Assembly: GCF_034627025.1 (NCBI RefSeq)
Contig: NZ_CP141050.1
Span: 997,001 to 1,061,000, forward strand
Direction: 5' to 3'
From: Microvirga lotononidis
GTDB lineage: Bacteria > Pseudomonadota > Alphaproteobacteria > Rhizobiales > Beijerinckiaceae
DNA: 64,000 bases
In this document: positions 16,278-24,437 of the stretch, in pieces
Position numbering within the stretch: the stretch's first letter is position 1
Layout of the letters: each line of letters opens with the position of its first letter
Program-made: the position numbers and the translations under genes
The notes under the pieces: model-generated
Databases searched by the model: none
What the model saw: the letters and a program-made list of their open reading frames with translations, nothing else
What the model was told of the DNA's origin: nothing

Positions 16278-16466
16278 CTTAGGGCTTAAGGGGGCTTTAG
16301 CATATGCTGTACATGTCGAGACTGAAATTGCTGAGGGGAACCCTCACTGACCAGCGCCGGAGGCAGGGACCTTATGGTCTCCGCTATGTAAGGGAGGTCT
16401 TCGTCGCCTCCTGACTCAAATCCTCCTCATTCGAGCTTATCCAATACGGGAAAGCAGGGAGGCTCC

Positions 16467-16859
16467 ATGACAGAGCATAATACCTACATCGTTCAAGCCG
16501 TAGAGGATCGATGGGCCATTCGCCTCGAAGAGGAGACGCTCGGGACGTTTGAGGGGCGGCATGAAGCGATACAGGCCGCAGTGGCGGTGGCCGAAGCGTC
16601 GGGACGCGCTGGGAACACTGTAGAGATCATATCGGCAGAGGAGTACGGTGAGATGATTCCAATCTGGGAGGTGGGGCGAGACATTCTTCTCGACTCTATA
16701 GGCTGCCTAAACTCAATCCTGCGCATTTCCTTGATCGTTATCGCCGGGTGGAGGAGTTCTGGCCCAGACGTCGGCGGCCAGCCTGAGCATCACCTCGACA
16801 GCATCTCGGACGGATTCACTCATCGCGCTCACACGAGCATTTTCCAAGATCAAACCTAA
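16467..16859 (+). CDS. Small protein related to 35448-35681, with run-on C-terminus
   Basis: 130 residues; GGGAGG lies upstream of the ATG. Residues 1-75 (MTEHNTYIVQAVEDRWAIRL ... EMIPIWEVGRDI) align with the 77-residue protein at 35448-35681, which ends just after IWDAGRD. Here the stop is missing and the frame runs on for about 50 residues antisense to the convergent gene at 16713-17024. The extension has no family resemblance and probably reflects loss of the original stop. Confidence 0.65.
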   Translation: MTEHNTYIVQAVEDRWAIRLEEETLGTFEGRHEAIQAAVAVAEASGRAGNTVEIISAEEYGEMIPIWEVGRDILLDSIGCLNSILRISLIVIAGWRSSGPDVGGQPEHHLDSISDGFTHRAHTSIFQDQT

Positions 16860-17024
16860 GCGGCGCCGATCCGGCCACGGCAGTGCGGCAAGAGTGATCT
16901 CAAGGTCTGACCGCTGGACGCTTGGCACACCGGCCCGCTCGGCAATCTCGTCCACCTTCGCGGTAAGGGCACTCAGGTGCTGAGCCACATTGTTGGGAAC
17001 TCGATTCAAAGATACCGCCGACAT
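16713..17024 (-). CDS. Unknown small protein, five-copy paralogue family (copy 1)
   Basis: 103 residues. It shares AxKVDEIAxRAGV, a TLAALPWPxRRRLGLILE-like core, ARVSAMSESVRDAVEVMLRL and VWARTPPP with the proteins at 35125 and 45208, and more weakly with 49241 and 39712. Predicted all-helical and soluble, with no catalytic motif. It is convergent with a 16467-type gene, as copy 2 is with 35448. A GGAAC-N18-GTT site and a CCACA element precede it, so induction by the general stress sigma factor is likely. Confidence 0.75.
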   Translation of the reverse strand: MSAVSLNRVPNNVAQHLSALTAKVDEIAERAGVPSVQRSDLEITLAALPWPDRRRLGLILENARVSAMSESVRDAVEVMLRLAADVWARTPPPGDNDQGNAQD

Positions 17025-17069
17025 ATTATTCCATCAGGCAATGCTCCCCAGCAGCACCTCGGTTACAGC

Positions 17070-17119
17070 AACGATCATGTGGCCGACTCCGTTCCCATAA
17101 CAGGCTGTGGGAAAACAGG
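17070..17119 (-). promoter_or_regulatory. EcfG-type promoter plus conserved upstream element
   Basis: Minus strand: GGAAC (17091-17095), 18 bases, GTT (17070-17072). Just upstream, TGTTTTCCCACAGCCTGTTA matches the TTTATCCACA-containing segments preceding the paralogues at 35125 and 45208. Confidence 0.55.
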
Positions 17120-17283
17120 AATTTTGACGCAGCCATTTGGGAATTGTTAAGCTTGTGACGTGCCGGTCTGATGCAAGACAGTCTCCTGTGTTGATTAGAC
17201 AAGCATCTTCAACGCAGGACCCCGATCTAAGGGGTAGACACTGTTGTGCCGGAGAGGATCCGCCGGAAGCCTGACGGACCCTT

Positions 17284-17706
17284 TTAGGCCCGTCCTGCCT
17301 TCGCCTGGAGCTGCTTGATATGATTGACCGCCTCCTGCGATGGGTATGGCTTCTTAAGCAGAGGCCCCGCCTCGCATAATGTGGCGGCAACGTCTGCCGC
17401 TCGTTCGACGCCAGAGGTGAGGATCACCTGGATCCCGGGTTTGTTGGCACGCACCCAGCGGGCCAGCCCGAATCCATCCATGTCACCTGGCATCTGGGCA
17501 TCGCTGAACACAACATCGATTGATGCCTCAGGGGATTGGAGCACTGCGACCGCTTCGCCAGCATTCGCGGCTTCATAGACCCTGTAGCCACACTCGCGCA
17601 GGTAATCGGCGATGACCAGCCGGACCAGAACTTCGTCTTCAACCACGAGGACTGTCTGAGGGGGAGCGTCGGATCGGGGTGTCAGGTGCGTCGATGCAGG
17701 GCTCAT
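17284..17706 (-). CDS. Single-domain response regulator
   Basis: 140 residues from ATG 17706; the in-frame extension to 17748 overlaps the upstream gene. Receiver features: VLVVEDEVLVRLV, phospho-Asp in VVFSDAQMPG, Thr/Ser in ILTSG, Lys in LLKKPYP. No output domain. It follows another receiver gene at 17745-18158 in the same orientation, with about 40 bp between them, suggesting one operon. Confidence 0.85.
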   Translation of the reverse strand: MSPASTHLTPRSDAPPQTVLVVEDEVLVRLVIADYLRECGYRVYEAANAGEAVAVLQSPEASIDVVFSDAQMPGDMDGFGLARWVRANKPGIQVILTSGVERAADVAATLCEAGPLLKKPYPSQEAVNHIKQLQAKAGRA

Positions 17707-17744
17707 GCGGGACCAATCGCCACGCTTGGGCCTTGGTTCCACCC

Positions 17745-18158
17745 TCAAGCCTGCGGTGCATCCGGCCAGTTCAGGCTATCGCTGACGAGACTAACCACCC
17801 GAGACACCAAGTAGGGTTTGCGGACGAAAGGGCCAAAGTCATCGAGATCCGGGACAGCGGATGCATCCGACTTGCCCGAAGTGAGGATCATCTGGGTCGG
17901 TATTCCACGAGCCTGAACGTGGCGGGCGACATCCAGCCCATTCCGCAGGCCGGGTAGGTGGATATCGACGAACAGAAGATCCACCCTGACGCTGTCGAGG
18001 ACGGTAATGGCATCATCAGCCGAACTCGCCTCCAGCACCCTGAAGCCCTGCGCCCGCAGTCCATCACTGATCAGGGCACGTATCAGGACATCGTCTTCGA
18101 CCACCAGAATGGTAGGAGGTGTCCGGCGTGGAAAAGCCGTGACCGAGGCAGCACTCAT
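17745..18158 (-). CDS. Single-domain response regulator
   Basis: 137 residues from ATG 18158, with AAGGGGGG eight bases upstream. Receiver motifs: ILVVEDDVLIRAL, phospho-Asp in LLFVDIHLPG, ILTSG, and Lys in FVRKPY. First gene of a two-receiver operon, divergent from a third receiver gene at 18376. Confidence 0.85.
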   Translation of the reverse strand: MSAASVTAFPRRTPPTILVVEDDVLIRALISDGLRAQGFRVLEASSADDAITVLDSVRVDLLFVDIHLPGLRNGLDVARHVQARGIPTQMILTSGKSDASAVPDLDDFGPFVRKPYLVSRVVSLVSDSLNWPDAPQA

Positions 18159-18299
18159 TTTGACCCCCCTTACGCAACTTGTTGCCCTGATAACGGGCAG
18201 CCACCCCATGGGTTCTCGTCAGAGGGTGTGTCGGTCTGTCCCTGAAGGCGGCGCAAGGACGGGGCCTGCTCTTGATCAGAAGCGTGTTCAAGCTCAAGC

Positions 18300-18324
18300 G
18301 GAACCGAATGTCCGATACGGCGTT
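18300..18324 (+). promoter_or_regulatory. EcfG-type promoter (GGAAC-N16-CGTT)
   Basis: GGAAC at 18300-18304 and CGTT ending at 18324, with exactly 17 bases between GGAAC and GTT; 51 bp upstream of the response-regulator start at 18376. Confidence 0.6.
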
Positions 18325-18375
18325 TAGCTTGACTGCCCCGGCCTATCTTCTCTTCTCGTTTGTCGTGTTAGCTCC

Positions 18376-18831
18376 GTGACTAATCAACTTTCGGGTGTTG
18401 TTCTGCTGGTTGAGGACGAGCCATTGGTACGGCTGGTCGCGGCCGACATTCTCATTGATGCGAACTTTCGTGTCATCGAAGCATCCCATGTCGAAGAAGC
18501 CCTCACGGTCTTGCGGGCCGGGGTCGAGGTGGACGTCCTGCTCTCGGATGTAGAGATGCCGCCCGGCCCTAACGGTTACGAGTTGGCCCGGCAGGTCCAC
18601 GAACACTGGCCGATGGTTGAGATCCTGATGACCTCGGGCCGTGAGTGGCCGCGAGAGGGGGATTTGCCACCGGGAGCCGCGTTTCTGACCAAGCCCTGCC
18701 CGAGCGAAACTCTGGTGTCCTATGTTCGGTCATGTGCCGAGAGAGCCCAAGCCGCCAGAGTCGCCCGTTCAGCGGTGAATGAGGCAGATGTCGCGGGCGA
18801 GACAATCGTGCTTTTCCCTAAAACAGGATGA
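18376..18831 (+). CDS. Single-domain response regulator
   Basis: 151 residues from a GTG. Receiver motifs VLLVEDEPLVRLV, phospho-Asp in LLSDVEMPPG, LMTSGREW, Lys in FLTKPCPSE, plus a short acidic tail. It is a full-length paralogue of the truncated gene at 38176-38574, with which it shares WPREGDLPPGAAFL and KPCPSETLVSYVRS. A perfect EcfG-type promoter lies upstream, so it is probably part of the general stress regulon. Confidence 0.87.
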   Translation: MTNQLSGVVLLVEDEPLVRLVAADILIDANFRVIEASHVEEALTVLRAGVEVDVLLSDVEMPPGPNGYELARQVHEHWPMVEILMTSGREWPREGDLPPGAAFLTKPCPSETLVSYVRSCAERAQAARVARSAVNEADVAGETIVLFPKTG

Positions 18832-18980
18832 ACAGCGCCAACAACGATCAGCCCCTCCAACCCACGTCCCTTAAAGGCACAGCCGAAGAGGGATAAACGC
18901 CTAGACCGGTCAATTCATTCATAATTCACCAGAAATGGGCTACCCAGCTCTGGCCAGTTATCGGAGCTGGAGGATTGCCG

Positions 18981-19208
18981 ATGCGCTGCTACTTCCACCT
19001 CGTGAACAGCCATGAGGAGTTGATCGATGACGAAGGGATAGAGGTCTCTGACCTTGAGAGCGCCAAGGCCCAAGCTGTATTGGCCGTCAGTGAGCTCCGG
19101 CAGGAGTACGGCGACGTCATTGAAGACTGGAGTGGTTGGCACCTCCACATCGTGTGCCCTGAGGGAACTCTTCTCCATTCCTTGTCTCTCTCCACGACGT
19201 TGCATTGA
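18981..19208 (+). CDS. DUF6894-like small protein
   Basis: 75 residues from ATG 18981. Starts MRCYFHLVNSHEELIDDEGI and has DWSGWHLHIVCPEGTLL and a C-terminal LH. Family members of this length (also at 32388, 35891 and 47765) share an RYFHLV start, an acidic D(D/E)xG turn and a GWRLEV-type strand. Function unknown; frequent in Methylobacteriaceae. Confidence 0.7.
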   Translation: MRCYFHLVNSHEELIDDEGIEVSDLESAKAQAVLAVSELRQEYGDVIEDWSGWHLHIVCPEGTLLHSLSLSTTLH

Positions 19209-19467
19209 TCCTGCACGAGGATGAGTCTGTAGGCATCTCCGCTCTATTCCACGAAGCAGGGCGCGTGAAAGCCATGGAGGTTGTTCGAGGCTCTCGCTCA
19301 CCTGCCATTCCTGCCGAATCCCACGTCCTGGTGACCCATGCTTCATTGAGCATTGCGATCGAAACAGATGTGCGACGTCCATTGAAGGCGTCTCGTTCTA
19401 AGCCGGGGACGCTGACTGTGCCTCAATCACTCGATAAACCCAGACGTCATAAACCGCGGGGCTTAGG

Positions 19468-19492
19468 GGAACGGTCGCCGTGAGGCCGCGTT
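19468..19492 (+). promoter_or_regulatory. EcfG-type promoter (GGAAC-N16-CGTT)
   Basis: GGAAC at 19468-19472, GTT at 19490-19492, preceded by C. It lies 39 bp upstream of the secreted protein at 19531. The duplicated gene at 53588 keeps an equivalent site. Confidence 0.6.
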
Positions 19493-19530
19493 GGAGAGCA
19501 GAACTTAACCTAGGTTAAGGGAGGCCGCAC

Positions 19531-19869
19531 ATGCGCCTCAGTCCGAAAGCGTTCCTGATCGTTGGTGTTGCCATGGCCGGCTTGGCGACCGGCACGGGGC
19601 AAAAGGCACAGGCGCAGGGCCAGCCTCAGTCATCCGAGACGCTCAAAACTGAAAGCACCGGCCTGCAGGATCCCCGCTCCACAGGCTCGGTGGGTCGCTC
19701 GCCCGCGCCGCTGAGCGACAAGCTGGATCGCACCGACGGCGTGATCCGTCCGCCCGCCAACATCGCCCCCGACATGAGCGTCCGCCCGCCCGTTCCGAAC
19801 CCCGGCACGACGCGGGTGATCCCACCCCCGGGATCGCCAGGCAGCGACCAGAGCGTCGAGCCGAAGTGA
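19531..19869 (+). CDS. Small secreted proline-rich protein
   Basis: 112 residues. A signal peptide (AFLIVGVAMAGLATGTGQKAQAQG) is followed by a disordered, Pro/Ser/Asp-rich mature part with RSTGSVGR and a repeated RPPxNIAPDM/RPPVPNPGT motif. GGGAGG precedes the start. Nearly identical to 53588-53926; both lie in a duplicated block. Probably periplasmic or surface-exposed; function unknown. Confidence 0.7.
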   Translation: MRLSPKAFLIVGVAMAGLATGTGQKAQAQGQPQSSETLKTESTGLQDPRSTGSVGRSPAPLSDKLDRTDGVIRPPANIAPDMSVRPPVPNPGTTRVIPPPGSPGSDQSVEPK

Positions 19870-19899
19870 CGGCAGCCTCGACAGTCACTTGGTGCCGGC

Positions 19900-20151
19900 A
19901 TGCCGTTAGCTTCTGTCGCTGCCCCGCTCGATCAGATCATTGAGCTCGCCCATGAGATCATTGATGAGTGCCCCTCGTGTGCGGGCACGGCGTCCGAGAT
20001 CGCGATGTGGGCCAAGGAAATCCGGGAACGCCGGCCCAGCCGTGAGGAGCTGACGGCTCTGGTCGATGCCACCTGCCCAGGTCTGCCTGCGGATCAGCGA
20101 AAGCAATTGATCGATGGCTTGCGGGCTTTTGTCCGCTTTGCCGAGAGCTGA
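19900..20151 (+). CDS. Small cytosolic protein, intact copy of duplicated gene
   Basis: 83 residues, beginning MPLASVAAPLDQIIELAHEI followed by IDECPSCAGTASEIAMWAKE. A CxxC motif and helical body; no family recognised. Lies 30 bp after the secreted-protein gene. Its first 31 codons are duplicated at 53957-54055, where the copy is cut short. Confidence 0.6.
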   Translation: MPLASVAAPLDQIIELAHEIIDECPSCAGTASEIAMWAKEIRERRPSREELTALVDATCPGLPADQRKQLIDGLRAFVRFAES

Positions 20152-20162
20152 ACCGCCGTCGC

Positions 20163-20187
20163 GGAACCGGCTCGCGCCTAGGACGTT
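20163..20187 (+). promoter_or_regulatory. EcfG-type promoter, readable on both strands
   Basis: GGAAC-N16-CGTT on the plus strand (GGAAC 20163, GTT 20185). Because the site continues as GTTCC and begins with GGAACC, the minus strand also reads GGAAC-N17-GTT. The nearest downstream plus-strand gene starts at 20374, about 190 bp away. Confidence 0.4.
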
Positions 20188-20373
20188 CCGGCGCCATGGC
20201 TGGGCTGTCGCGAAGCCCAGTCATGTCCCGCATCGTCCATCAGGGGTTCGCTTGGGCCCGGCCCGTTGGTCTCATCGAACATCTCATGAGATGCGGCCGC
20301 CTTCTATGGAATGGCTTCGGTTTCTGAGTACAAGAGTTTCGATATCCGTTTCATTGAGGGCAGGAGGCGTATC

Positions 20374-20469
20374 ATGGTCGACCTGGGCTCATGGCAGGAC
20401 ATCCTCCTCCTCGGTGGCGCCGTTCTCGTCACGGTGGTGATCTGCAGCCTTGAAGGATGGATGCGCTAA
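20374..20469 (+). CDS. 31-residue single-pass membrane protein
   Basis: Very short ORF with a strong ribosome site (AGGAGG seven bases upstream). MVDLGSWQDILLLGGAVLVT followed by VVICSLEGWMR: one hydrophobic helix with short polar ends. Proteins of this type are often membrane regulators. No family recognised. Confidence 0.5.
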   Translation: MVDLGSWQDILLLGGAVLVTVVICSLEGWMR

Positions 20470-20512
20470 CTCAGCAGTTCGGGTTCAATCCTGGGCCCTG
20501 CGAAAGCACGCC

Positions 20513-20704
20513 CTACAGCGCCTGTGCGACGTAGAGCCGGTCGAACTCGGCCGGGACATGCTGCAGCCCGTCGGCATCGGTGATGAGGATGTCGGTGATC
20601 CCGTCGGTGTCCAGCTGGCGAGCCTTCGCGAGCGCTGCGGCGGCGCTGTCGCAGGTGATCGCCACCACTCCGTTCTGACCGTTTCCGGTTACGACAAAGA
20701 ACAT
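20513..20704 (-). CDS. Small conserved hypothetical protein
   Basis: 63 residues from ATG 20704. MFFVVTGNGQNGVVAITCDS, AALAKARQLDTDGITDILI and TDADGLQHVPAEFDRLY give a compact beta-alpha-beta pattern. Similar stand-alone proteins occur in Methylobacteriaceae by recall. Function unknown. Confidence 0.55.
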   Translation of the reverse strand: MFFVVTGNGQNGVVAITCDSAAAALAKARQLDTDGITDILITDADGLQHVPAEFDRLYVAQAL

Positions 20705-20840
20705 GCTGCCTCCACTCTGTTGTCTTGTGTTGTGGGCATGTGGATGGCCCGCGCCCATTCGACTTCATGGGCGCCGGCCACATCGTAGCAATCAAATCGT
20801 GTGTCGAAGACGCAACCCGCCTGGTTCCTGCGCCATCCGA

Positions 20841-21050
20841 TTAGGATGCCGAATGGAAGAGATAGAAGCCATTGGCTCCGGCGGAGATCTCCGCCGCTTC
20901 GGCATCAAAACCTGACAAGGCTTGGATGTCGACCGAACAGCCGTACTCCCATGCCTCCGGGGTGAGGAATGCCGGCACGGGGATGTCTTCCGGCACCGCA
21001 CAGAACAAATCAGCTTCGCCCTTGCGCCGGAACAGGTTGTAAGCGAGCAT
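20841..21050 (-). CDS. Small conserved hypothetical protein
   Basis: 69 residues from ATG 21050, with GAGAGGG upstream. MLAYNLFRRKGEADLFCAVP and VPAFLTPEAWEYGCSVDIQA; no family recognised. Same orientation as the gene at 20513 but separated by 136 bp. Confidence 0.55.
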   Translation of the reverse strand: MLAYNLFRRKGEADLFCAVPEDIPVPAFLTPEAWEYGCSVDIQALSGFDAEAAEISAGANGFYLFHSAS

Positions 21051-21509
21051 GATCCCTCTCCTCACTCTTACACTCGGGCCAGCCTTGCTAGTAGCGCAGT
21101 GCGGCAGGAGTGTGGATCTCAGAAGAAGCCAAGTGCTGCACGGTATTCGGATCCAAAGGGCCGGATCTCAGGAGCGATGCTACGGACCGTGATCGGATGA
21201 GGGGCGGCGCCAAGACCTTGGGCGGACGCGTGAAGGAGTTCTTCGAACTATGTTCGGCGACAGCAAGCTGCGGGCCAACGACAGGATGGGTGCCCTGGTT
21301 GAAGCTCCGAACCTGAACCATCAGTCAGAGCCGTTTACGCCCTAAGCCATATGTCGGGCAAGGACCCTTCGATTAGGGCGTTACCTTGCTCAAGCAACTC
21401 CCGATACGAAGTGCGCAGGCAGGAATAAAGACTCACCTCCTTTGTCCAGTTGTGGGGCGATCCGGACAGCCTAGCTTAGCTGGTGGGGCCAAGCCCCCTA
21501 CGGCCACAG

Positions 21510-21556
21510 ACGCCCCGGCTGAAGACCGTCACGCTTTTCACCGGGGCGTTTCTGTG
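21510..21556 (+). terminator. Strong hairpin, possible sRNA terminator
   Basis: ACGCCCCGG at 21510-21518 pairs with CCGGGGCGT at 21541-21549, followed by TTTCTGT. A second hairpin (GGGGC-CAA-GCCCC) lies just upstream at 21485-21497. No protein gene precedes it on the plus strand. Confidence 0.55.
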
Positions 21557-21802
21557 TGCTGGAGGTTCTTCCGCTTCGATTAGGAGTAAGATCATGGCGA
21601 CACTGGGCGGGGCCTGCAAGGCGCCATCAATTCACGGTTTTACTTACCCCTCCCGGTGCTTCGGTCCGAAGCAGGCCACGATGTCTCAATTGCTTAGACC
21701 AGTCGCGGAAGAGCGGAGAACAGCAGAAGACCGTCTTTACTCAGCTAAGTTGACGGAGCTCTCAACCATGGGGGCTTGGGGAGTGACATGCATGTCCCCT
21801 CC

Positions 21803-21825
21803 GGGGCTTGGTTGCGCCAAGCCCC
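21803..21825 (+). other. Perfect 9-bp hairpin in PBP leader
   Basis: GGGGCTTGG-TTGCG-CCAAGCCCC. The sequence following it (CTATGGCAGAAACGCCC) resembles that following the 21485 hairpin (CTACGGCCACAGACGCCCC), so the two look like related structured elements. Confidence 0.4.
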
Positions 21826-21982
21826 TATGGCAGAAACGCCCGATTGCACCGGCGGCATGAATGGGGGTTGATCACACGTGGCGAACGGATGTGACCGGCG
21901 CGAGCCGGTTGTCAACGCGGTGGGTACAGAAGCGCAGGAGCTGGATTCTCGTCCCGGGTCCGAGGATCGGAAGGACGGGTTG

Positions 21983-23956
21983 ATGGCCCGCAGGCGAGCC
22001 TCTCAAACCGGCGATGAAGAGCTTCGCCATCCAAAGCGGGCTCAGCGCGCGGGCGGTGGCTCGTTCTTCCGTAAGGTGGTTTATGCCGGGCTCGCGGTCA
22101 GCCTGTGCGGCGTCATCGGCTTGGGCGGCATCGTCGCCTATTACGCCTCGCAGTTGCCGCCCATCGATCAGCTCACCGTGCCGAAACGCCCCCCGAACAT
22201 CGCCATCCTGGCGAGCGACGGCTCGTTTCTTGCCAACCGCGGCGAGACCGGAGGCCGCACCGTCACGCTGGAGGAGCTCCCGCCCTACCTGCCAAAAGCG
22301 TTCGTCGCGATCGAGGACCGGCGCTTCTACGACCATTGGGGCATCGATCTGATGGGCCTTGGCCGCGCCGCCTACCGCAACCTGAGCAACAGCGGAGGCC
22401 TGCAGGGCGGCTCGACCCTCACGCAGCAGCTCGCCAAGAACCTGTTCCTGACCCCGGAGCGCACCGCCTCGCGCAAGATCCAGGAGGCGATCCTCGCCCT
22501 TTGGCTCGAGCGTAACTACACCAAGGACCAGATCCTTGAGCTCTACCTCAACCGGGTCTATTTCGGTGCTGGCGCCTACGGCGTCGAGGCCGCCTCTCAG
22601 CGCTATTACGGCAAATCGGCCCGCGATGTGTCGCTGTCGGAAGCCGCCATGCTGGCGGGCCTCGTGCAGTCGCCCTCGCGTCTCGCCCCCAACCGCAACC
22701 CCGAGGCCGCGCAGGCCCGCGCCGCACTCGTGATCGCGGCTATGAACGAGCTCGGCTTCATCACGCCGGACATGTCTAAGTCGGCGCTCGGCGCACCAAA
22801 CGAGCCCGTGCGTCCCAAAGGAGCCGGCTCGGCCAACTATGCCGCTGACTACGTGGTGGACGTGCTCGACGACGTCGTCGGCACAATCGAATCCGATGTC
22901 GTGGTCACGACTACCCTTGAGCCGTCCCTGCAGGCGGCTGCCGAGCGGGTGCTGGTGGACGAACTCGACGCCAAGGGCCAGAAGTTCAATGTGAGCCAGG
23001 GCGCCTTCGTGGCCATGCGGCCCGACGGGGCTGTGACAGCCCTCGTGGGGGGCCGCGACTACGAGACGAGCCAGTTCAACCGGGCCACCTCCGCCCGCCG
23101 CCAGCCGGGCTCGTCCTTCAAGCCGTTCGTGTATCTGACGGCCCTTGAGCGGGGGCTCACCCCCGACACTGTGCGTACGGATTCTCCGGTGAACATCAAT
23201 GGCTGGAAGCCCGAGAATTATGATCGGGGCTATCGCGGGCCGATCACCTTACGCAACGCTCTCGCGCTCTCCCTCAACACCGTGGCGGTGAAGCTCAACA
23301 TGGAGGTCGGGCCCAAGGCCGTCGTGCAATCGGCTCAGCGCCTCGGCATCACCTCGCCGCTCCAGGCTGACCCCTCGATCGCCCTCGGCACCTCCGAGGT
23401 GACACCTCTGGAACTCGTGGGCGCCTATGCAGCCTTCGCCAATGGGGGCTTCGAGGCTGTGCCTTACGTGATCACTGAGGTGAAGACGACGGATGGCAAG
23501 CTCCTCTTCAACCGCCCGGCGTCGAGTGGTCTGGACCGCATCATCGATCCAAGCATCGATGCCATGATGAACGCGATGATGCACAACGTCTTCGTCATCG
23601 GGACTGCCAAGAAAGCGCAAATCCCCGGCTGGCCCATGGCCGGCAAGACCGGCACTACCAACGACTACAAGGATGCCTGGTTCGTGGGCTTCACCGGCAA
23701 TCTGGTTGCCGGCGTCTGGCTCGGCAACGACGACAGCACGCCCACCAAGGGCGTGTCTGGCGGTAATCTGCCCACCGACGTCTGGCACAACTTCATGAAG
23801 ATCGCCCTGAAGGACCAGAAGCCGGTGGGCCTGCCGGGTGTGGGTGGCGCAGGACAGGGTTCGCGCTACGCCAATGCCGGCGAAAGCGCCAGGAGCCAAC
23901 CCCAGCGGCGCCCCCGGCGCCAAAAGAACTTCTTCGAACGGCTGTTCGGGCTCTGA
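21983..23956 (+). CDS. mrcA: Penicillin-binding protein 1A (bifunctional, class A)
   Basis: 657 residues from ATG 21983, chosen for GGAAGGACGGG upstream; the open frame extends to 21878. A basic cytosolic tail and one transmembrane helix (residues 31-55) precede a GT51 transglycosylase domain (EDRRFYDHWGID, catalytic Glu near 111; GGSTLTQQLAKNLFL). The transpeptidase domain follows with SSFK (Ser nucleophile), SLN and KTGTT boxes all intact. It polymerises and crosslinks peptidoglycan in the periplasm. The C-terminal tail is basic and ends NFFERLFGL, similar to the NFFERLFGG segment of the L,D-transpeptidase at 40212. Confidence 0.95.
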   Translation: MARRRASQTGDEELRHPKRAQRAGGGSFFRKVVYAGLAVSLCGVIGLGGIVAYYASQLPPIDQLTVPKRPPNIAILASDGSFLANRGETGGRTVTLEELPPYLPKAFVAIEDRRFYDHWGIDLMGLGRAAYRNLSNSGGLQGGSTLTQQLAKNLFLTPERTASRKIQEAILALWLERNYTKDQILELYLNRVYFGAGAYGVEAASQRYYGKSARDVSLSEAAMLAGLVQSPSRLAPNRNPEAAQARAALVIAAMNELGFITPDMSKSALGAPNEPVRPKGAGSANYAADYVVDVLDDVVGTIESDVVVTTTLEPSLQAAAERVLVDELDAKGQKFNVSQGAFVAMRPDGAVTALVGGRDYETSQFNRATSARRQPGSSFKPFVYLTALERGLTPDTVRTDSPVNINGWKPENYDRGYRGPITLRNALALSLNTVAVKLNMEVGPKAVVQSAQRLGITSPLQADPSIALGTSEVTPLELVGAYAAFANGGFEAVPYVITEVKTTDGKLLFNRPASSGLDRIIDPSIDAMMNAMMHNVFVIGTAKKAQIPGWPMAGKTGTTNDYKDAWFVGFTGNLVAGVWLGNDDSTPTKGVSGGNLPTDVWHNFMKIALKDQKPVGLPGVGGAGQGSRYANAGESARSQPQRRPRRQKNFFERLFGL

Positions 23957-24380
23957 GACCTTGCCATTCTGGCGAGGCTCGCAGTACCGATCCTGATATG
24001 ACAGGAAGCGAACTGATGCAGGGGTACGATGCCCTGTTTCATCTGCTTGTTGGAGGAGTTGCCGAAGGCGATCCCGAAAGAACCTGCGGTCGGTTAGGCC
24101 GGTGAGGTCGTCCCGGGGCCCGCGGAAGAGGTACTGTCACGTTCGCCAGGGCTAGGGTCTGTGGCAGGGTCGCGGGCATGAGCACAATCTCAAACTTGTA
24201 CCCCAAGTACAGCCTGGGCAGAACATACCTCCATCGCATTCCGGTTCACCCGCTGATTAAGGCACTTTCCCCACTTTCATTGCTATAGATCCCGACAGCC
24301 CCGCCGCTGCTTCGCCTGTGCGATCGTCTCCAGCGCCTTGCTGGCCTTGATCTCCCCGGTCGTCCGCTGCCTCTCGACCC
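23957..24380. other. Intergenic region between PBP1A and porin genes
   Basis: No credible gene. Short frames on the minus strand lack ribosome sites. Confidence 0.35.
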
Positions 24381-24411
24381 AAACAAAAAGGCCCGGGTGT
24401 TTGCCCGGGCC
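24381..24411 (-). terminator. Intrinsic terminator of the porin gene
   Basis: On the minus strand GGCCCGGGC-AAACA-CCCGGGCC is followed by TTTTTGTTT, 27 bp after the porin stop. Strong rho-independent signal. Confidence 0.85.
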
Positions 24412-24437
24412 TTGTCTGTCTCTGTGGGAGACGGGTC

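Larger units (their letters stand above)
21051..21982. other. Long non-coding stretch with structured elements
   Basis: No ORF with credible start and codon bias; the longer frames (for example 21483-21860) have no ribosome site and odd composition. It contains two GC hairpins (21510-21556 and 21803-21825) with related flanking sequence, suggesting one or two small RNAs upstream of the PBP gene. Confidence 0.4.

Noticed and set aside
18915..19382. 155-codon minus-strand frame opposite the DUF6894-like gene
   Set aside because: No ribosome site and no domain; the plus-strand gene matches three paralogues in the window.
21483..21860. 125-codon plus-strand frame upstream of PBP1A
   Set aside because: No ribosome site, odd composition, and it crosses two hairpin elements. 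Treated as non-coding.
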